From assembly GCA_910577785.1 (NCBI GenBank), contig CAJTNT010000021.1:1-64000 (forward strand): a stretch of 64,000 nt of DNA, given 5' to 3'. A program made the translations under genes and the position numbers. This document shows positions 42,501 through 51,232 of this stretch, piece by piece; position 1 is the first letter of the stretch; every line of letters starts with the position of its first letter. The notes below the pieces were generated by a model that saw nothing but the letters and a program-made list of their open reading frames with translations, had not been told where the DNA came from and did no database searches. Source of the DNA: an uncultured Lachnospiraceae bacterium. Lineage in GTDB: Bacteria; Bacillota; Clostridia; Lachnospirales; Lachnospiraceae.

Positions 42501-45500
42501 ATGTGCTATTCAGACCTGGCTTCTATGGAGCAGGATGAAAAAGGCACAGGACAAAAGCCAGATGTATTTGCGGTTAAGGCGGAAGGCCACAAATATCAGA
42601 CAAAGCCTGTAACGACAGAGCCTGGAAGCCGTCAGGCAGGCGAAGAGGCGAAGCAAGAGCCAGACGCTGCATTTACTGGATGGGATGCGTTTGACACTGC
42701 AGTTAAAGCAGGGAAAGAACTTTCTGAAGCAGTAAAATCATTAAAAGCAACACGTACATGTAGTGAGTGCAAAAAGGTATTAAATGCGGCAACCATAACG
42801 GTAGAGCAAGACGGAGATGGAAGCCTGTCAGGCTCATGTGATACGGAGAGAAAGGTAAACTATATTGCAACAGCAACGTTTACAGAAGATGAATTTGAGA
42901 AAACGATTACAAATGCAGCAAAGTATATTATGGTGGAAAGCGACTCACATCCAGTATCTTTGCCAGCAGGCGAACATACTTATACCGTTGAAGGTGATCC
43001 AGAGTTGAATCCAGGCGAGGAACCCAGCCTGAAATTTGACTGGTCGAATTTCAGCAGTGCGGATTATGTGGATAAGGGTTCCAATGGGGTGAAAGTAAGC
43101 GGATCCTGTAGTGTGTGCGGTAAAGCTATTCCAAACGATACTACGGTTATAGTGACATACAAGAATCTTCCAGGTGGAGTTACGAATGTAAAAGACCTCA
43201 CATGTACGCAGAGTGCTGAGTTTACTGCAGTTGCAAAGTCTAGTGCAAGCGCAAGCGCAAGCGAAGGCGGAGAAGCCACTGTGATTAAGGAAGTGACGAA
43301 GTCCCTGATGGGTGACCATAACCTGAAAATAAAGGGAAAGTATCAGGCTGCTAGCTGCAAAGAGGCAGGGAAGAAGGCATATTATACCTGCGAAAACTGT
43401 AAAAAGAACTATTGGGGCGAAGCCGATGCAAAAGAGGGCAATGTAATAAAAGACGATGCGGGCAAGGAAATAACGGGCGAAATTCCCGAAGACCACGAGA
43501 TTTTGAAAATCCCGCAGAAAGACCATACCTTTAAGCTGACAGGTTTTGCCTGGGCTGACAAAGAAAATCTAATAGCAAAGGCAACGCTTCGCTGCACAGG
43601 CTGCTATGGAACCGTAGTAGTGGAGGGCTTAAAGGCTACGCCGCCAGCAGAAAATGATAAGCCAGATGGCGAATGCGGTGGAAATGTGATATGGAACTAT
43701 CATGTTGTACTGGACTTTGACAAGACATGCGTGGAAGGAGATGATGGTAAGTTTACCTATGTTCCTAAGCCAGAAGCACCAGACAATACGGAAACGCCGG
43801 ATGATACGGATCCGCCTGTAAACCCGGACAAGAAAATTCAACATTATAAGGGTACTTTGCCCAAGACTGTGAAACAGCCGCATGTATTTACAGTAGAAAG
43901 CGCTGGGGAAACAGAAGATGGAAGCACAGCAACGGCTCCTGTCGTACAGCTGTCATGGGCTGACGGTAATGCTGATACAGCTGAGCGTGTTCCAAGCGCC
44001 CATATTATAAAGGCGAAAGTGACCTGCCAGAAGTGCAATAAATATGTGACCGTAAAGGAAAACAGCGGCCCTCTGGATGGGGATGAGTTTACCAATATGG
44101 AGGTAGGCCTGATTATTCCCATTATAACCAAAGAGCTGGATATGGGCATGACATCTGAAGGAAATCCAAAGACAGTTGAGGCCACATGCCAGAGCGGCGG
44201 AACATCTACGTATAAGGTAATGGTAACATACCGTGACCACGATGGTGTGATGCAGGATCTGACAAAGGATGCGGAGATTGTTACAAAGACTCCTGAAGAT
44301 CCAGATGCACATAACTGGACGGCTTTTGAATGGAAATGGGAGCAAGTGACAACAGGGAAAGACAAGGATGAAAAGCCTGTCATGATAACTGTTACAGAAG
44401 ATGATAAGGAATATAGCGTTCCAGATTACCGTATTAAGGCAACGCGTTATTGCCAGAACAGTGGCTGCGAGATAAACAAAGATAAGCAGCAGATATTCCT
44501 GGGTAGGCTTGGCCCTAAGGTATCAGGCGAGAATCCATCAGACTGGGAGAATTTAGTGACGTCAAAAGATGCTACAGTGCAAATTTCCACAAAATCTGTA
44601 GAAAAGACTTGTGTTAAGAGCGGCAAGACCACCTATACGGCAACGGCATTCCTTAATAACAAGGAAGTTGCCAAGAATCCAACGCCGGCAATTTATAATG
44701 ATCCGCCTAAAGGGCATCAGATTGTCTTTGACTGGAAATGGACAGAAAAAACGAATGGGCCAGGAGGTCCTGTCATAGGATTTTCAGAATTATTAGTGAC
44801 AAGATCTTGCAGCGAGTGCAGCCATAAGCTAGTAGGTACGGATGATCGGTTTGCTCCTGTGCAGTACAAAGTGGAGAAAATTGGGAATGGAACGTCAACG
44901 GGCGGTACTGTCGATAAAGATGGCAACATCAAAGATGAGATTTTAAAAGTGATAAGGACAGGGAATGCTGCTAACTGTACAACGGCGGGACAGGTTACTT
45001 ATGAAGCAACATTGGAACTTAGTGACCTTAGGTATACAAATGAAAGATCTATAGTCAATGCGGCGCTGGGACATGATGTTAAGATGTTCATTGAGTGGAG
45101 AGAAACTACAGCAGCAGAAGGCCAGACCATAGCGGAACGGGATAGACAGGTTCCGTGGCTGGTAAAGAAATGCTCAAGAGAAAATTGCCCAGGCGGCGTA
45201 AATAGGGAAGAGACGAAGCTATCTCTTCTTGATGGCGAGAAAGGTTATCAATATACGCCTGAAAACTGTAAACAGGAGGGCGAGAAGGTATGGGTAACAA
45301 ACTATGATCTGAAAGACGGTGAAGAGTGGGATGACAGCCAGTTTGAGGTAAATAACGATGGTAATTTTGTAATCGATGATAAGGGCCATAAGATTGTCGA
45401 AACCTTCAAACACATAGAAAAGATTGATCCAGATCCGAATAAGCATGTCTATGGCAGAGGAACGGCAAAATGGGATTCTGCGCCACGTAACCTTGGGACG

Positions 45501-47291
45501 GATACGATTTATTTTAAGGATTTCGATGAAGTCCTCAGCGTAACACTCTCACGTACTTGCAGCATATGTAAAGGTGTAGATGAGTATAATTTTGATGCAA
45601 GGGTATCAGAGGAGGGAAAACCTAAGAATTGTTCTGAAGGCTATACGGTAGAATTTAACGTAAGCGAAAGTGATATGGAAAAGGTGAAAGGCATTGAATT
45701 CTTCGAAGAAGAAGCCCAAGAAACCCTAGAGCCAGAGGATACAGCAGCTCAAACGCCACAAGATGAGACAGGAAAGAAGAAGTTTGATGGGAAAAAGTCT
45801 TATAAAGTAGAAGAAGCGCAAGGAAGAACAAACCATGTCCTGCGGCGTTTCGCAGCAAGTGGCAATCTAGACAACTGTGATGCAAACACGCATCCTATGT
45901 ATTATGAATGCCAGAGATGCATGAAAGCATACACAAGCCAAAGCGCACTTACGGAATACAATGGCCCGAGAGAGGGAGATCCAAATGCAAAGTTAGGCCA
46001 TTTATATGGTGAGCCTGAGTTCCGATGGATTGAAGAAGGCAAGACAGCAGAGGCAATCTTTACCTGTAAGCGCAGTGGCTGTCCGGACAAGAAGGATAGC
46101 GGAGAGGGACATAAGTACAGGCTTGTGGTAGAGCCAGAGGAGAAGCCATATATTGAGAAGCCATCTGAGTGTGAAGGGATGGGTGAAGCAGGGAAAGGCA
46201 AAGCCTGGGCTCTGCTTGTGGTGGAAATCAAAAAGGAGACAGCTGAGGGCGGGCTGAATATAGGCCAGCGCTTTGAAAAGGAACTTGAGATGACCCTGTC
46301 ATTCAAAAAGCACGAGTTTGATGAAGAGAGCGGCGAGTGTAAATGGTGTCACCAGACAGGGCTTGTAGAAGTGACTTTCAAAAAGGATGCGGATACCGAG
46401 ATTTCCACAAAATACTATAATAAAAATGCAAGTGTAGGGGAAATAAAAGTACCAGCACCCCCCAGTCGGTATAATTATGTGTTTGTTGGCTGGAAGTTCG
46501 AAGAGGAAAACGACAGCCAAGCATGTAGCTCTAATGTGATTGCAGGAAAAATTGCAGAAGCGCTGGAAAACGCATCTGGCATCCCAAAAGCAATCAATGT
46601 AGTGGCAGTTTATAGAGAAGATACACAGGAAAAGGCAAGCATAACCATAAAGAATGTTTACAGGACACAGGAGACAGGCCAAAAACCCGTGGATGTGGAG
46701 CCAACGACCGAGCAAAAGACAGAGGAAGATATATCTGTTGGCAGCGAATACACAGCAACGCCTGCAGATAAGAAGGAATCTGGCTATGACGAATACAACT
46801 TCTCCCACTGGGAAATGGATGGGAATGTAGTTTCAACAAATCAGAGCTATCTTATGATTGTTCAGGGCAGCGTAACGTTAAAGGCTGTCTATATGATGAA
46901 AGCCGTAGAGAAGCAGCCGACTGCACTAATAACAGATATTTCCGCTAAAGAGGTAGAGAGTACTTTTAAGCTGTCCTTTACTTCCGCCATGGACATTCCA
47001 GAAGGGTACACGCTTGTGGATAGCGGCTTCGTGTACTTTAACAAAGGAACGATAGCAGATGCAGATTTAAATCTCTCGAATGTTGGCAATCCAACGAAAA
47101 ATGTGCGGAAAAAATCATTGGGCGGGGATAAAACAAATATCTTTACGCTTAACCTTGGCACAACTGACAAAAATAACGACACAGATGTGTATATCAAAGC
47201 ATATCTAAGGTGTTCGAAAGATGGAAAGATTGTGGACGTCTACTCAGCTATGGAAGTAACATCTTATAATAAGGCGTCCCAAAAGCAGTAA
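39594..47291 (+). CDS. Giant secreted surface protein with beta-helix modules and Cys-pair repeats
   Basis: This 2565-residue protein starts at the ATG at 39594; a GGAAAGGAG site lies about 12 bases upstream. A signal peptide (about 1-29) precedes an Ala/Asp/Glu-rich segment (to about 130). Two related right-handed beta-helix modules follow (about 145-515 and 520-880; both contain an ITIP.....TL..A core and GG.F/Y.TKGV). From about 883 to 2260 there are about 14 Cys-pair knuckles (for example CLKCHKMY, CKKCGMCY, CENCKKNY, CQRCMKAY), a repeat I associate with large clostridial surface proteins. An InlB-type B repeat (VTFKKDAD... to VFVGWKFE) and a beta-rich end close the protein. There is no LPXTG motif. 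It probably acts in adhesion or glycan binding; no enzymatic domain is evident. Confidence 0.85.
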   Translation: MNAKKLKRILCVALSLSMALSGNMTAFAAEANAPDGRVSAVAEDMAADDAAQEAADEAAVADGAADQASDDAAGITADAADGTKDSAQADAAEEGAAEDAAQELSGGKEADEAEANIMPFADGEDPGTGGGGTEEPGGSEDPAPAPVIVVCDNPDKNDANQKATLSEAITAATQSGATATTIRLEKDVELSGTVPDLANVTIEANGHTITIPASAEVTLANAKINNAVAKVKPILDVRGKLTIQGGVFTTKGVCVLSARGEARIQKSGTNIPQFSAAIDDAEGSGYYFDKAVIEVIGINGKLNMESGKIEASALDTTKKNGMYGIALFDGAEIELGTAADAAKAENPNSDVIVNSGCPAISMNGLHAPGKITIHSGTYTSVLEEEGAATGDTKVKFNSVIYLPAAATVEIEGGVFEHKGAQNSSVISIPYNKVSGSSVRLNLNITGGSFRRPASNTETTVTNKVFHLGQDVFDKDKSKVNITISGGTFSSDITAELNKRGITEGFEVYNDGNGTFSVQPVAVATVGDKRYNDFKEAVTAAQEATGDGKKLILHQNVTLTEDLTIENITIDTSGKMITIPEGVKLTLNAVTAKNNEGATYTKPGVWGDDEKNRTIFHVDGALDISGGTYETKGVHMIRVSGTATIGNEATLSCTAGTSECNAGNYDGAPLISVTGKRGALTITEATVNANVGADNNNGSTDGMYGIYVNNGAKLTLGKKSSETEPAAEEGTEKSPKIEAKLAAIGMNNTTGSGTIVIEDGTYISHAACTNTNLTKFNSVLYLSAAANVTINGGTFENKSTNAPSYVISVPYQAKRNLIINGGTFYVNTSATTKAVFYDTGMGLTNISIRGGEFNCDPEKYVAECSKVTKNNDASPTKWTVVAGDASAHTLSWVAKKDATCWDEGVIGHYECLKCHKMYQTKNDEKDTLPEKFAIPREEHGEDYKYVGAESATCVKDGIEDGGYYQCKKCGMCYSDLASMEQDEKGTGQKPDVFAVKAEGHKYQTKPVTTEPGSRQAGEEAKQEPDAAFTGWDAFDTAVKAGKELSEAVKSLKATRTCSECKKVLNAATITVEQDGDGSLSGSCDTERKVNYIATATFTEDEFEKTITNAAKYIMVESDSHPVSLPAGEHTYTVEGDPELNPGEEPSLKFDWSNFSSADYVDKGSNGVKVSGSCSVCGKAIPNDTTVIVTYKNLPGGVTNVKDLTCTQSAEFTAVAKSSASASASEGGEATVIKEVTKSLMGDHNLKIKGKYQAASCKEAGKKAYYTCENCKKNYWGEADAKEGNVIKDDAGKEITGEIPEDHEILKIPQKDHTFKLTGFAWADKENLIAKATLRCTGCYGTVVVEGLKATPPAENDKPDGECGGNVIWNYHVVLDFDKTCVEGDDGKFTYVPKPEAPDNTETPDDTDPPVNPDKKIQHYKGTLPKTVKQPHVFTVESAGETEDGSTATAPVVQLSWADGNADTAERVPSAHIIKAKVTCQKCNKYVTVKENSGPLDGDEFTNMEVGLIIPIITKELDMGMTSEGNPKTVEATCQSGGTSTYKVMVTYRDHDGVMQDLTKDAEIVTKTPEDPDAHNWTAFEWKWEQVTTGKDKDEKPVMITVTEDDKEYSVPDYRIKATRYCQNSGCEINKDKQQIFLGRLGPKVSGENPSDWENLVTSKDATVQISTKSVEKTCVKSGKTTYTATAFLNNKEVAKNPTPAIYNDPPKGHQIVFDWKWTEKTNGPGGPVIGFSELLVTRSCSECSHKLVGTDDRFAPVQYKVEKIGNGTSTGGTVDKDGNIKDEILKVIRTGNAANCTTAGQVTYEATLELSDLRYTNERSIVNAALGHDVKMFIEWRETTAAEGQTIAERDRQVPWLVKKCSRENCPGGVNREETKLSLLDGEKGYQYTPENCKQEGEKVWVTNYDLKDGEEWDDSQFEVNNDGNFVIDDKGHKIVETFKHIEKIDPDPNKHVYGRGTAKWDSAPRNLGTDTIYFKDFDEVLSVTLSRTCSICKGVDEYNFDARVSEEGKPKNCSEGYTVEFNVSESDMEKVKGIEFFEEEAQETLEPEDTAAQTPQDETGKKKFDGKKSYKVEEAQGRTNHVLRRFAASGNLDNCDANTHPMYYECQRCMKAYTSQSALTEYNGPREGDPNAKLGHLYGEPEFRWIEEGKTAEAIFTCKRSGCPDKKDSGEGHKYRLVVEPEEKPYIEKPSECEGMGEAGKGKAWALLVVEIKKETAEGGLNIGQRFEKELEMTLSFKKHEFDEESGECKWCHQTGLVEVTFKKDADTEISTKYYNKNASVGEIKVPAPPSRYNYVFVGWKFEEENDSQACSSNVIAGKIAEALENASGIPKAINVVAVYREDTQEKASITIKNVYRTQETGQKPVDVEPTTEQKTEEDISVGSEYTATPADKKESGYDEYNFSHWEMDGNVVSTNQSYLMIVQGSVTLKAVYMMKAVEKQPTALITDISAKEVESTFKLSFTSAMDIPEGYTLVDSGFVYFNKGTIADADLNLSNVGNPTKNVRKKSLGGDKTNIFTLNLGTTDKNNDTDVYIKAYLRCSKDGKIVDVYSAMEVTSYNKASQKQ

Positions 47292-47306
47292 ACGAAAACC
47301 GGGCTT

Positions 47307-47334
47307 GCTTCCCCGCAGCTTATTGCGGGGAAGC
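47307..47334 (+). terminator. Hairpin after the surface-protein gene
   Basis: An 11-base stem GCTTCCCCGCA / TGCGGGGAAGC directly follows the stop codon region. No T-run follows, so it may stabilise the 3' end or be a partial terminator that lets some transcription reach the 34-codon gene downstream. Confidence 0.6.
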
Positions 47335-47411
47335 CCCTTAGCGCTAGGAACTGCTATGGAAGGCGCGTACAACCGGTTCTATGCTGTATCAGGAAAGGAG
47401 GCAGATAGCGG

Positions 47412-47516
47412 ATGAAAGAATACGAAACCCCTGAGTTAGAAGTGATTTACTTTGAGACAGAAGATATCCTTACTACATCCCCACCTCACATTGGGGAAGG
47501 CGAAGATGACTTCTAG
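47412..47516 (+). CDS. 34-residue peptide gene (KEYETPELE type)
   Basis: A short frame begins with ATG ten bases after AAAGGAGG and encodes MKEYETPELEVIYFETEDIL followed by TTSPPHIGEGEDDF. It has no Cys and no signal peptide and is strongly acidic (net charge about minus 9). I recall short peptides with a KxYExPELEVIxFExEDIxTTS pattern in Clostridia; their function is not known to me. The TTS/Gly-rich end resembles the tail of some modified-peptide precursors, but no modifying enzyme lies next to it. A strong terminator follows at 47561. Confidence 0.65.
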   Translation: MKEYETPELEVIYFETEDILTTSPPHIGEGEDDF

Positions 47517-47560
47517 GTGATGATGCCAGCCATCAGGAAAATAGTATTGCACGCAAAGAA

Positions 47561-47606
47561 AAACGGCCATACCCATGGAAGTAGAAATCCCAGGGTATGG
47601 CCGTTT
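47561..47606 (+). terminator. Intrinsic terminator after the small peptide gene
   Basis: A 14-base perfect stem (47561-47574 with 47593-47606), 18-base loop and a T-run of six. The A-run before the stem makes it usable on both strands. Confidence 0.9.
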
Positions 47607-47778
47607 TTTGGGGTAGAAGCATGATTTTTTATTTTGATTAAGGATACGAAGAAAAATATAATATAGATTTGGGATAATAATTGGCATAATAACGATATGC
47701 AATCATACTTTTGTGGGAGGATGGAAGGCGGGTTCGGGAATACTTTTTCAAAATTTTGGTAAATTTGCAATAATTTGT

Positions 47779-47807
47779 TTACAAAAAAGACATAATCATG
47801 TACAATA
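47779..47807 (+). promoter_or_regulatory. Promoter of the glgCD operon
   Basis: TTTACA (47779-47784) and TACAAT (47802-47807) are separated by 17 bases. The start codon of glgC lies 57 bases downstream. An inverted repeat (TAGTAACTA) follows the -10 box. Confidence 0.75.
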
Positions 47808-47864
47808 GTAACTATTGAGGGCAAAACCACAAAGAATAATTGTTTTAGGAAAAGGAGACAAAAA

Positions 47865-49070
47865 ATGGGTAAAGAAATGATAGCTATGCTTCTTGCCGGC
47901 GGCCAGGGGTCCCGCCTCTATGCGCTGACCCAAAAGCTGGCAAAACCGGCAGTGCCGTTTGGCGGCAAATATCGTATCATTGATTTTCCGCTGTCAAACT
48001 GCGTAAATTCAGGGATTGACACAGTGGGGATTTTAACGCAGTACCAGCCCCTGGTACTGAATGAGTATATCGGCAACGGACAGCCATGGGACTTAGACCG
48101 CCTGTACGGCGGCGTGCATGTGCTCCCGCCTTACCAGCAGGCTTCCGGCTCTGACTGGTACAAAGGCACGGCAAACGCTATATATCAGAATATTTCCTTT
48201 ATTGACCGTTATGACCCGCAGTATGTCATCATCCTCTCTGGCGACCAGATCTGCAAGCAGGACTACAGCGATTTCCTGCGTTTCCACAAGGAAAAGGGCG
48301 CAGAGTTCTCCGTGGCCGTGATGGAAGTGCCATGGGAAGAGGCTTCCCGTTTCGGCCTGATGGTGGCGGACGAGAATGACAAGATTACGGAATTCCAGGA
48401 GAAGCCCAAGGAGCCCAAGTCTAACCTGGCGTCAATGGGCATTTACATTTTCAATTGGGATATCCTGCGCAAATACTTGATTGAGGATGAGGAAGACCCA
48501 GCCTCAGAAAATGACTTCGGCAATAACATCATCCCCAACCTATTAAAAGATGGGCGCAAGATGTACGCCTACCATTTCAATGGCTACTGGAAGGATGTTG
48601 GGACGATTTCTTCCCTCTGGGAGGCCAATATGGAGGTGCTTGACCCAGAGCACAGCGGCATCAACCTATTTGATGAGAAGTGGAAGATTTACAGCCGCAA
48701 CAGTGGGATGACCGGGCACAAGATCAATGCCGGCGCCCATGTGGAGAATTCAATGATTACAGACGGCTGTAATATCTCCGGCGCTGTGAAGCACTCCATA
48801 CTCTTTGCCGGCGTGAAGGTAGAGAAAGGCGCCGAAGTGGAGGATGCCGTTGTTATGGGCAACACCATCATTAAGGCTGGCGCAAAAGTAAAGCATTGTA
48901 TTTTGGCGGAAAATGTTATTATTGGGGAGAATGCTGTTGTAGGGCAGATGCCGGAAGGGGAAGAGGCCGGGGTAGCTACCGTAGGGCCTGGCGTCTATGT
49001 AGGAGATGACGCTGTGATTGGACCAAATGCCATGGTCAGCGAAAATGTAAAGGATGGTGACAAACAATGA
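47865..49070 (+). CDS. glgC: Glucose-1-phosphate adenylyltransferase, catalytic subunit
   Basis: The 401-residue enzyme makes ADP-glucose, the first committed step of glycogen synthesis. The N-terminal nucleotide-binding LLAGGQGSRLYALT near residue 10 and the KPAVPFGGKYRIIDFPLSNC segment are diagnostic, as are the substrate loops EFQEKPKEPKSN and GYWKDVGTI. The C-terminal part is a left-handed beta helix of hexapeptide repeats. It overlaps glgD by four bases, so the two subunits are produced together. Confidence 0.96.
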   Translation: MGKEMIAMLLAGGQGSRLYALTQKLAKPAVPFGGKYRIIDFPLSNCVNSGIDTVGILTQYQPLVLNEYIGNGQPWDLDRLYGGVHVLPPYQQASGSDWYKGTANAIYQNISFIDRYDPQYVIILSGDQICKQDYSDFLRFHKEKGAEFSVAVMEVPWEEASRFGLMVADENDKITEFQEKPKEPKSNLASMGIYIFNWDILRKYLIEDEEDPASENDFGNNIIPNLLKDGRKMYAYHFNGYWKDVGTISSLWEANMEVLDPEHSGINLFDEKWKIYSRNSGMTGHKINAGAHVENSMITDGCNISGAVKHSILFAGVKVEKGAEVEDAVVMGNTIIKAGAKVKHCILAENVIIGENAVVGQMPEGEEAGVATVGPGVYVGDDAVIGPNAMVSENVKDGDKQ

Positions 49071-50212
49071 TGAATACCAATAACACAAATGCGTTGGGCA
49101 TTATTTTCCCGAATAGTTATGATGATCTTGTGCCTGATCTGACAAGCGTGAGGCTGATGGCTTCCATCCCGTTTGCAGGCCGTTACCGCTTGATTGACTT
49201 TGTGCTGTCCAGCATGGCCCACAGTGGGATTGACAACATTACGATATTAGTCCGTGAGAATTATTTCTCCCTGCTGGATCACCTGGGCTCCGGCCGTGAG
49301 TGGGACCTGTCCCGTAAGAATGGCGGTTTGAATATCTTCCCGCCCTTCGCCCACAAGAACATGGGCCTGTACACAGGGAGGGTTGGCCTGATTGCCAGTA
49401 TCCTCGGCTTTCTGAAGTCCCAGAAGGAGAAATATGTGGTAATGTCAGACGCCAATATTGCCTATAACTTTGATTTCAAGAAACTGATTGACGCGCATAT
49501 TGCCAGCGAGGCGGATGTGACCATAGCCTATACGAAGCAGGAGTTCCCAGAGAGCATTATGAAGTCCGATGACTTCAGCAAGGGCATGTATTTTAGCCTT
49601 GACCTGGACGGCGATCAGGTGACGAAGATTAACATCAATCCGAAGGAGCCGGGGGTACAGAATTTTGCAATGAACGTCTATGTGTTTGAGCGCGAGTACT
49701 TGATCAAGCTGGTAAATGAGGCGTTTGTCAATGGCGGCACCTATCTGGAGCGCGATGTGCTGGTGCCGAAGCTGGGCGAGATGAAGATCAACGGATATGA
49801 GTACACAGACTATGTGGCCAGGATTGGCAGCCTGAAGGAATACTTTGATGAAAATATGCGGCTGCTGGATGATGCGAACCTGACGGCGCTGTTTAGCAAG
49901 GGGTCAATCTATACCAAAATCCGCGACGACAACCCAACACGTTATGTTAATGGCGCTTCCGCCAAGAATGTCATGGTGGCTGACGGCTGCGTGATTGAAG
50001 GGGAGATTGAGAACTGCATCCTCTTCCGCGGCGTGAAGGTCGGCAAGGGCGCCAAGGTCAAGAATGCGATCCTGATGCAGGATACGGTGATTGAGCCGGG
50101 AGCCAATGCAGAGTATGTGATTACGGATAAGAAGGTGCGTATTTCTGACGGCAAGGAATTGAAGGGGACCAGCACGTTCCCAGTATTTGTGGCGAAGAAG
50201 CAGGTAGTGTAA
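49067..50212 (+). CDS. glgD: Glucose-1-phosphate adenylyltransferase-like regulatory subunit
   Basis: The 381-residue protein has the same fold as GlgC, but its N-terminal signature is altered: the GGxGxRL nucleotide-binding loop is replaced by GIIFPNSYDDLVPDLT, as is usual for GlgD. It should not be catalytic but should form a heterotetramer with GlgC and raise its activity. It starts with ATGATG overlapping the glgC stop; either ATG may be used. A strong terminator follows. Confidence 0.95.
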   Translation: MMNTNNTNALGIIFPNSYDDLVPDLTSVRLMASIPFAGRYRLIDFVLSSMAHSGIDNITILVRENYFSLLDHLGSGREWDLSRKNGGLNIFPPFAHKNMGLYTGRVGLIASILGFLKSQKEKYVVMSDANIAYNFDFKKLIDAHIASEADVTIAYTKQEFPESIMKSDDFSKGMYFSLDLDGDQVTKININPKEPGVQNFAMNVYVFEREYLIKLVNEAFVNGGTYLERDVLVPKLGEMKINGYEYTDYVARIGSLKEYFDENMRLLDDANLTALFSKGSIYTKIRDDNPTRYVNGASAKNVMVADGCVIEGEIENCILFRGVKVGKGAKVKNAILMQDTVIEPGANAEYVITDKKVRISDGKELKGTSTFPVFVAKKQVV

Positions 50213-50244
50213 GGAGTAAGAAGAAGGCAGTGTAGGAAATAGAC

Positions 50245-50300
50245 GCCCAGTTGGCAACTGTAACCGATAACGGATAGGGCAGTTGCCGGCTGGGCATTTT
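50245..50300 (+). terminator. Intrinsic terminator after glgD
   Basis: A long stem (GCCCAG and GGCAACTG pairing with CAGTTGCC and CTGGGC, with a two-base internal loop) at 50245-50260 and 50280-50295, followed by ATTTTTC. It lies between two converging operons and may also stop transcripts of the minus-strand radical SAM cluster. Confidence 0.9.
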
Positions 50301-50344
50301 TCTATTTGGTGCTGGAAAGTGGCAGCTGCCGCTGCAGCGATCGC

Positions 50345-51214
50345 CTATATCCGCCGCGGGATGCGGAAGAGCGGATAAGGGCCAAACAGCGCCTGGTTCG
50401 GGAAATCGCTGCGCCCGCCGTAGGCCAGGTAACAGGAGCAGAGTTTGCGGCTGCACTGCGGCTGGGGGAAATGCATATCCGCGCACAGTGTTTTCCAGTT
50501 TGTGCTAAGGGGAGCGCTGATGTTGCAGGCGCGCATTTTCCCATTTCCTTCGAGGAAGAGACGCCCCGTGCATTGGGCGGGGTCTGCGGGGACAGGCGTA
50601 AGTTCTTGCAGGAAATAAGGGTCAATGTCCAGGAAGGCTGCGGTCTCGGCGGCCGTGTAAGGGCGTTTTAGGCCGTCCATTTTGTTGATCCACAGGTAGG
50701 TGCCTGGCGGCAGGGCTTTGCGCAGGGACTGTAAAATTTTGATGTTTTCCGGTACGCCGACTGCGCCGGCACAGAAGATGACGCCTTCCTTGGCCAATGC
50801 GGCGCATTGGCGGACAAAGGTTTTGGTGGTTGTCATCTCTGGGTGGAAAGTTGCCCAGAGGCGCAGTTTTTGGGGATTGCCTTTCTTTTGCCGAAAGTAT
50901 GCCAGGGACTCCGCTATGGGAAAGCTTAAATTGGTCTGTGCGCCCACGGCGTCTATGTCCGCGCACGCGCTGACGCGTGCCAGGCCTTTCCAGTACCAGG
51001 GATGGATCAGCGCTTCCCCATAGGGAACGGCCATCAGCGCCCGGATTCCCAGGCTGTGTGCCTTTTCTGCAAAGTCCCCTACGAAGGAGAGCCATTGTTC
51101 CTTTTCTATGCGGAGTTCCCGCAGGGACTGGGGGTGTTTGGAAAAAGGGCAGTAGGAGCAGCGGTAGTTGCAGCTTTTAAGGCTGCCTCGGTAGAGCAGG
51201 GTTTTTGCATTCAT
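50345..51214 (-). CDS. STM4011-family radical SAM protein
   Basis: The 289-residue protein is the last gene of a five-gene minus-strand cluster. The radical SAM motif is CNYRCSYC (Cys15, Cys19, Cys22). The C-terminal region has further Cys residues (in PAQCTGRLFLEGNGKMRACN and CSRKLCSCYLAYGG) that could hold an auxiliary Fe-S cluster, as in SPASM-type enzymes that modify peptides. Its order next to a HemN-like enzyme, a sulfatase-like hydrolase, an ATP-grasp protein and a leucine-rich protein matches the STM4011-STM4015 set first named in Salmonella. The reaction is not known to me. Confidence 0.85.
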   Translation of the reverse strand: MNAKTLLYRGSLKSCNYRCSYCPFSKHPQSLRELRIEKEQWLSFVGDFAEKAHSLGIRALMAVPYGEALIHPWYWKGLARVSACADIDAVGAQTNLSFPIAESLAYFRQKKGNPQKLRLWATFHPEMTTTKTFVRQCAALAKEGVIFCAGAVGVPENIKILQSLRKALPPGTYLWINKMDGLKRPYTAAETAAFLDIDPYFLQELTPVPADPAQCTGRLFLEGNGKMRACNISAPLSTNWKTLCADMHFPQPQCSRKLCSCYLAYGGRSDFPNQALFGPYPLFRIPRRI

Positions 51215-51232
51215 AAACAGCCTCCTATCGTT

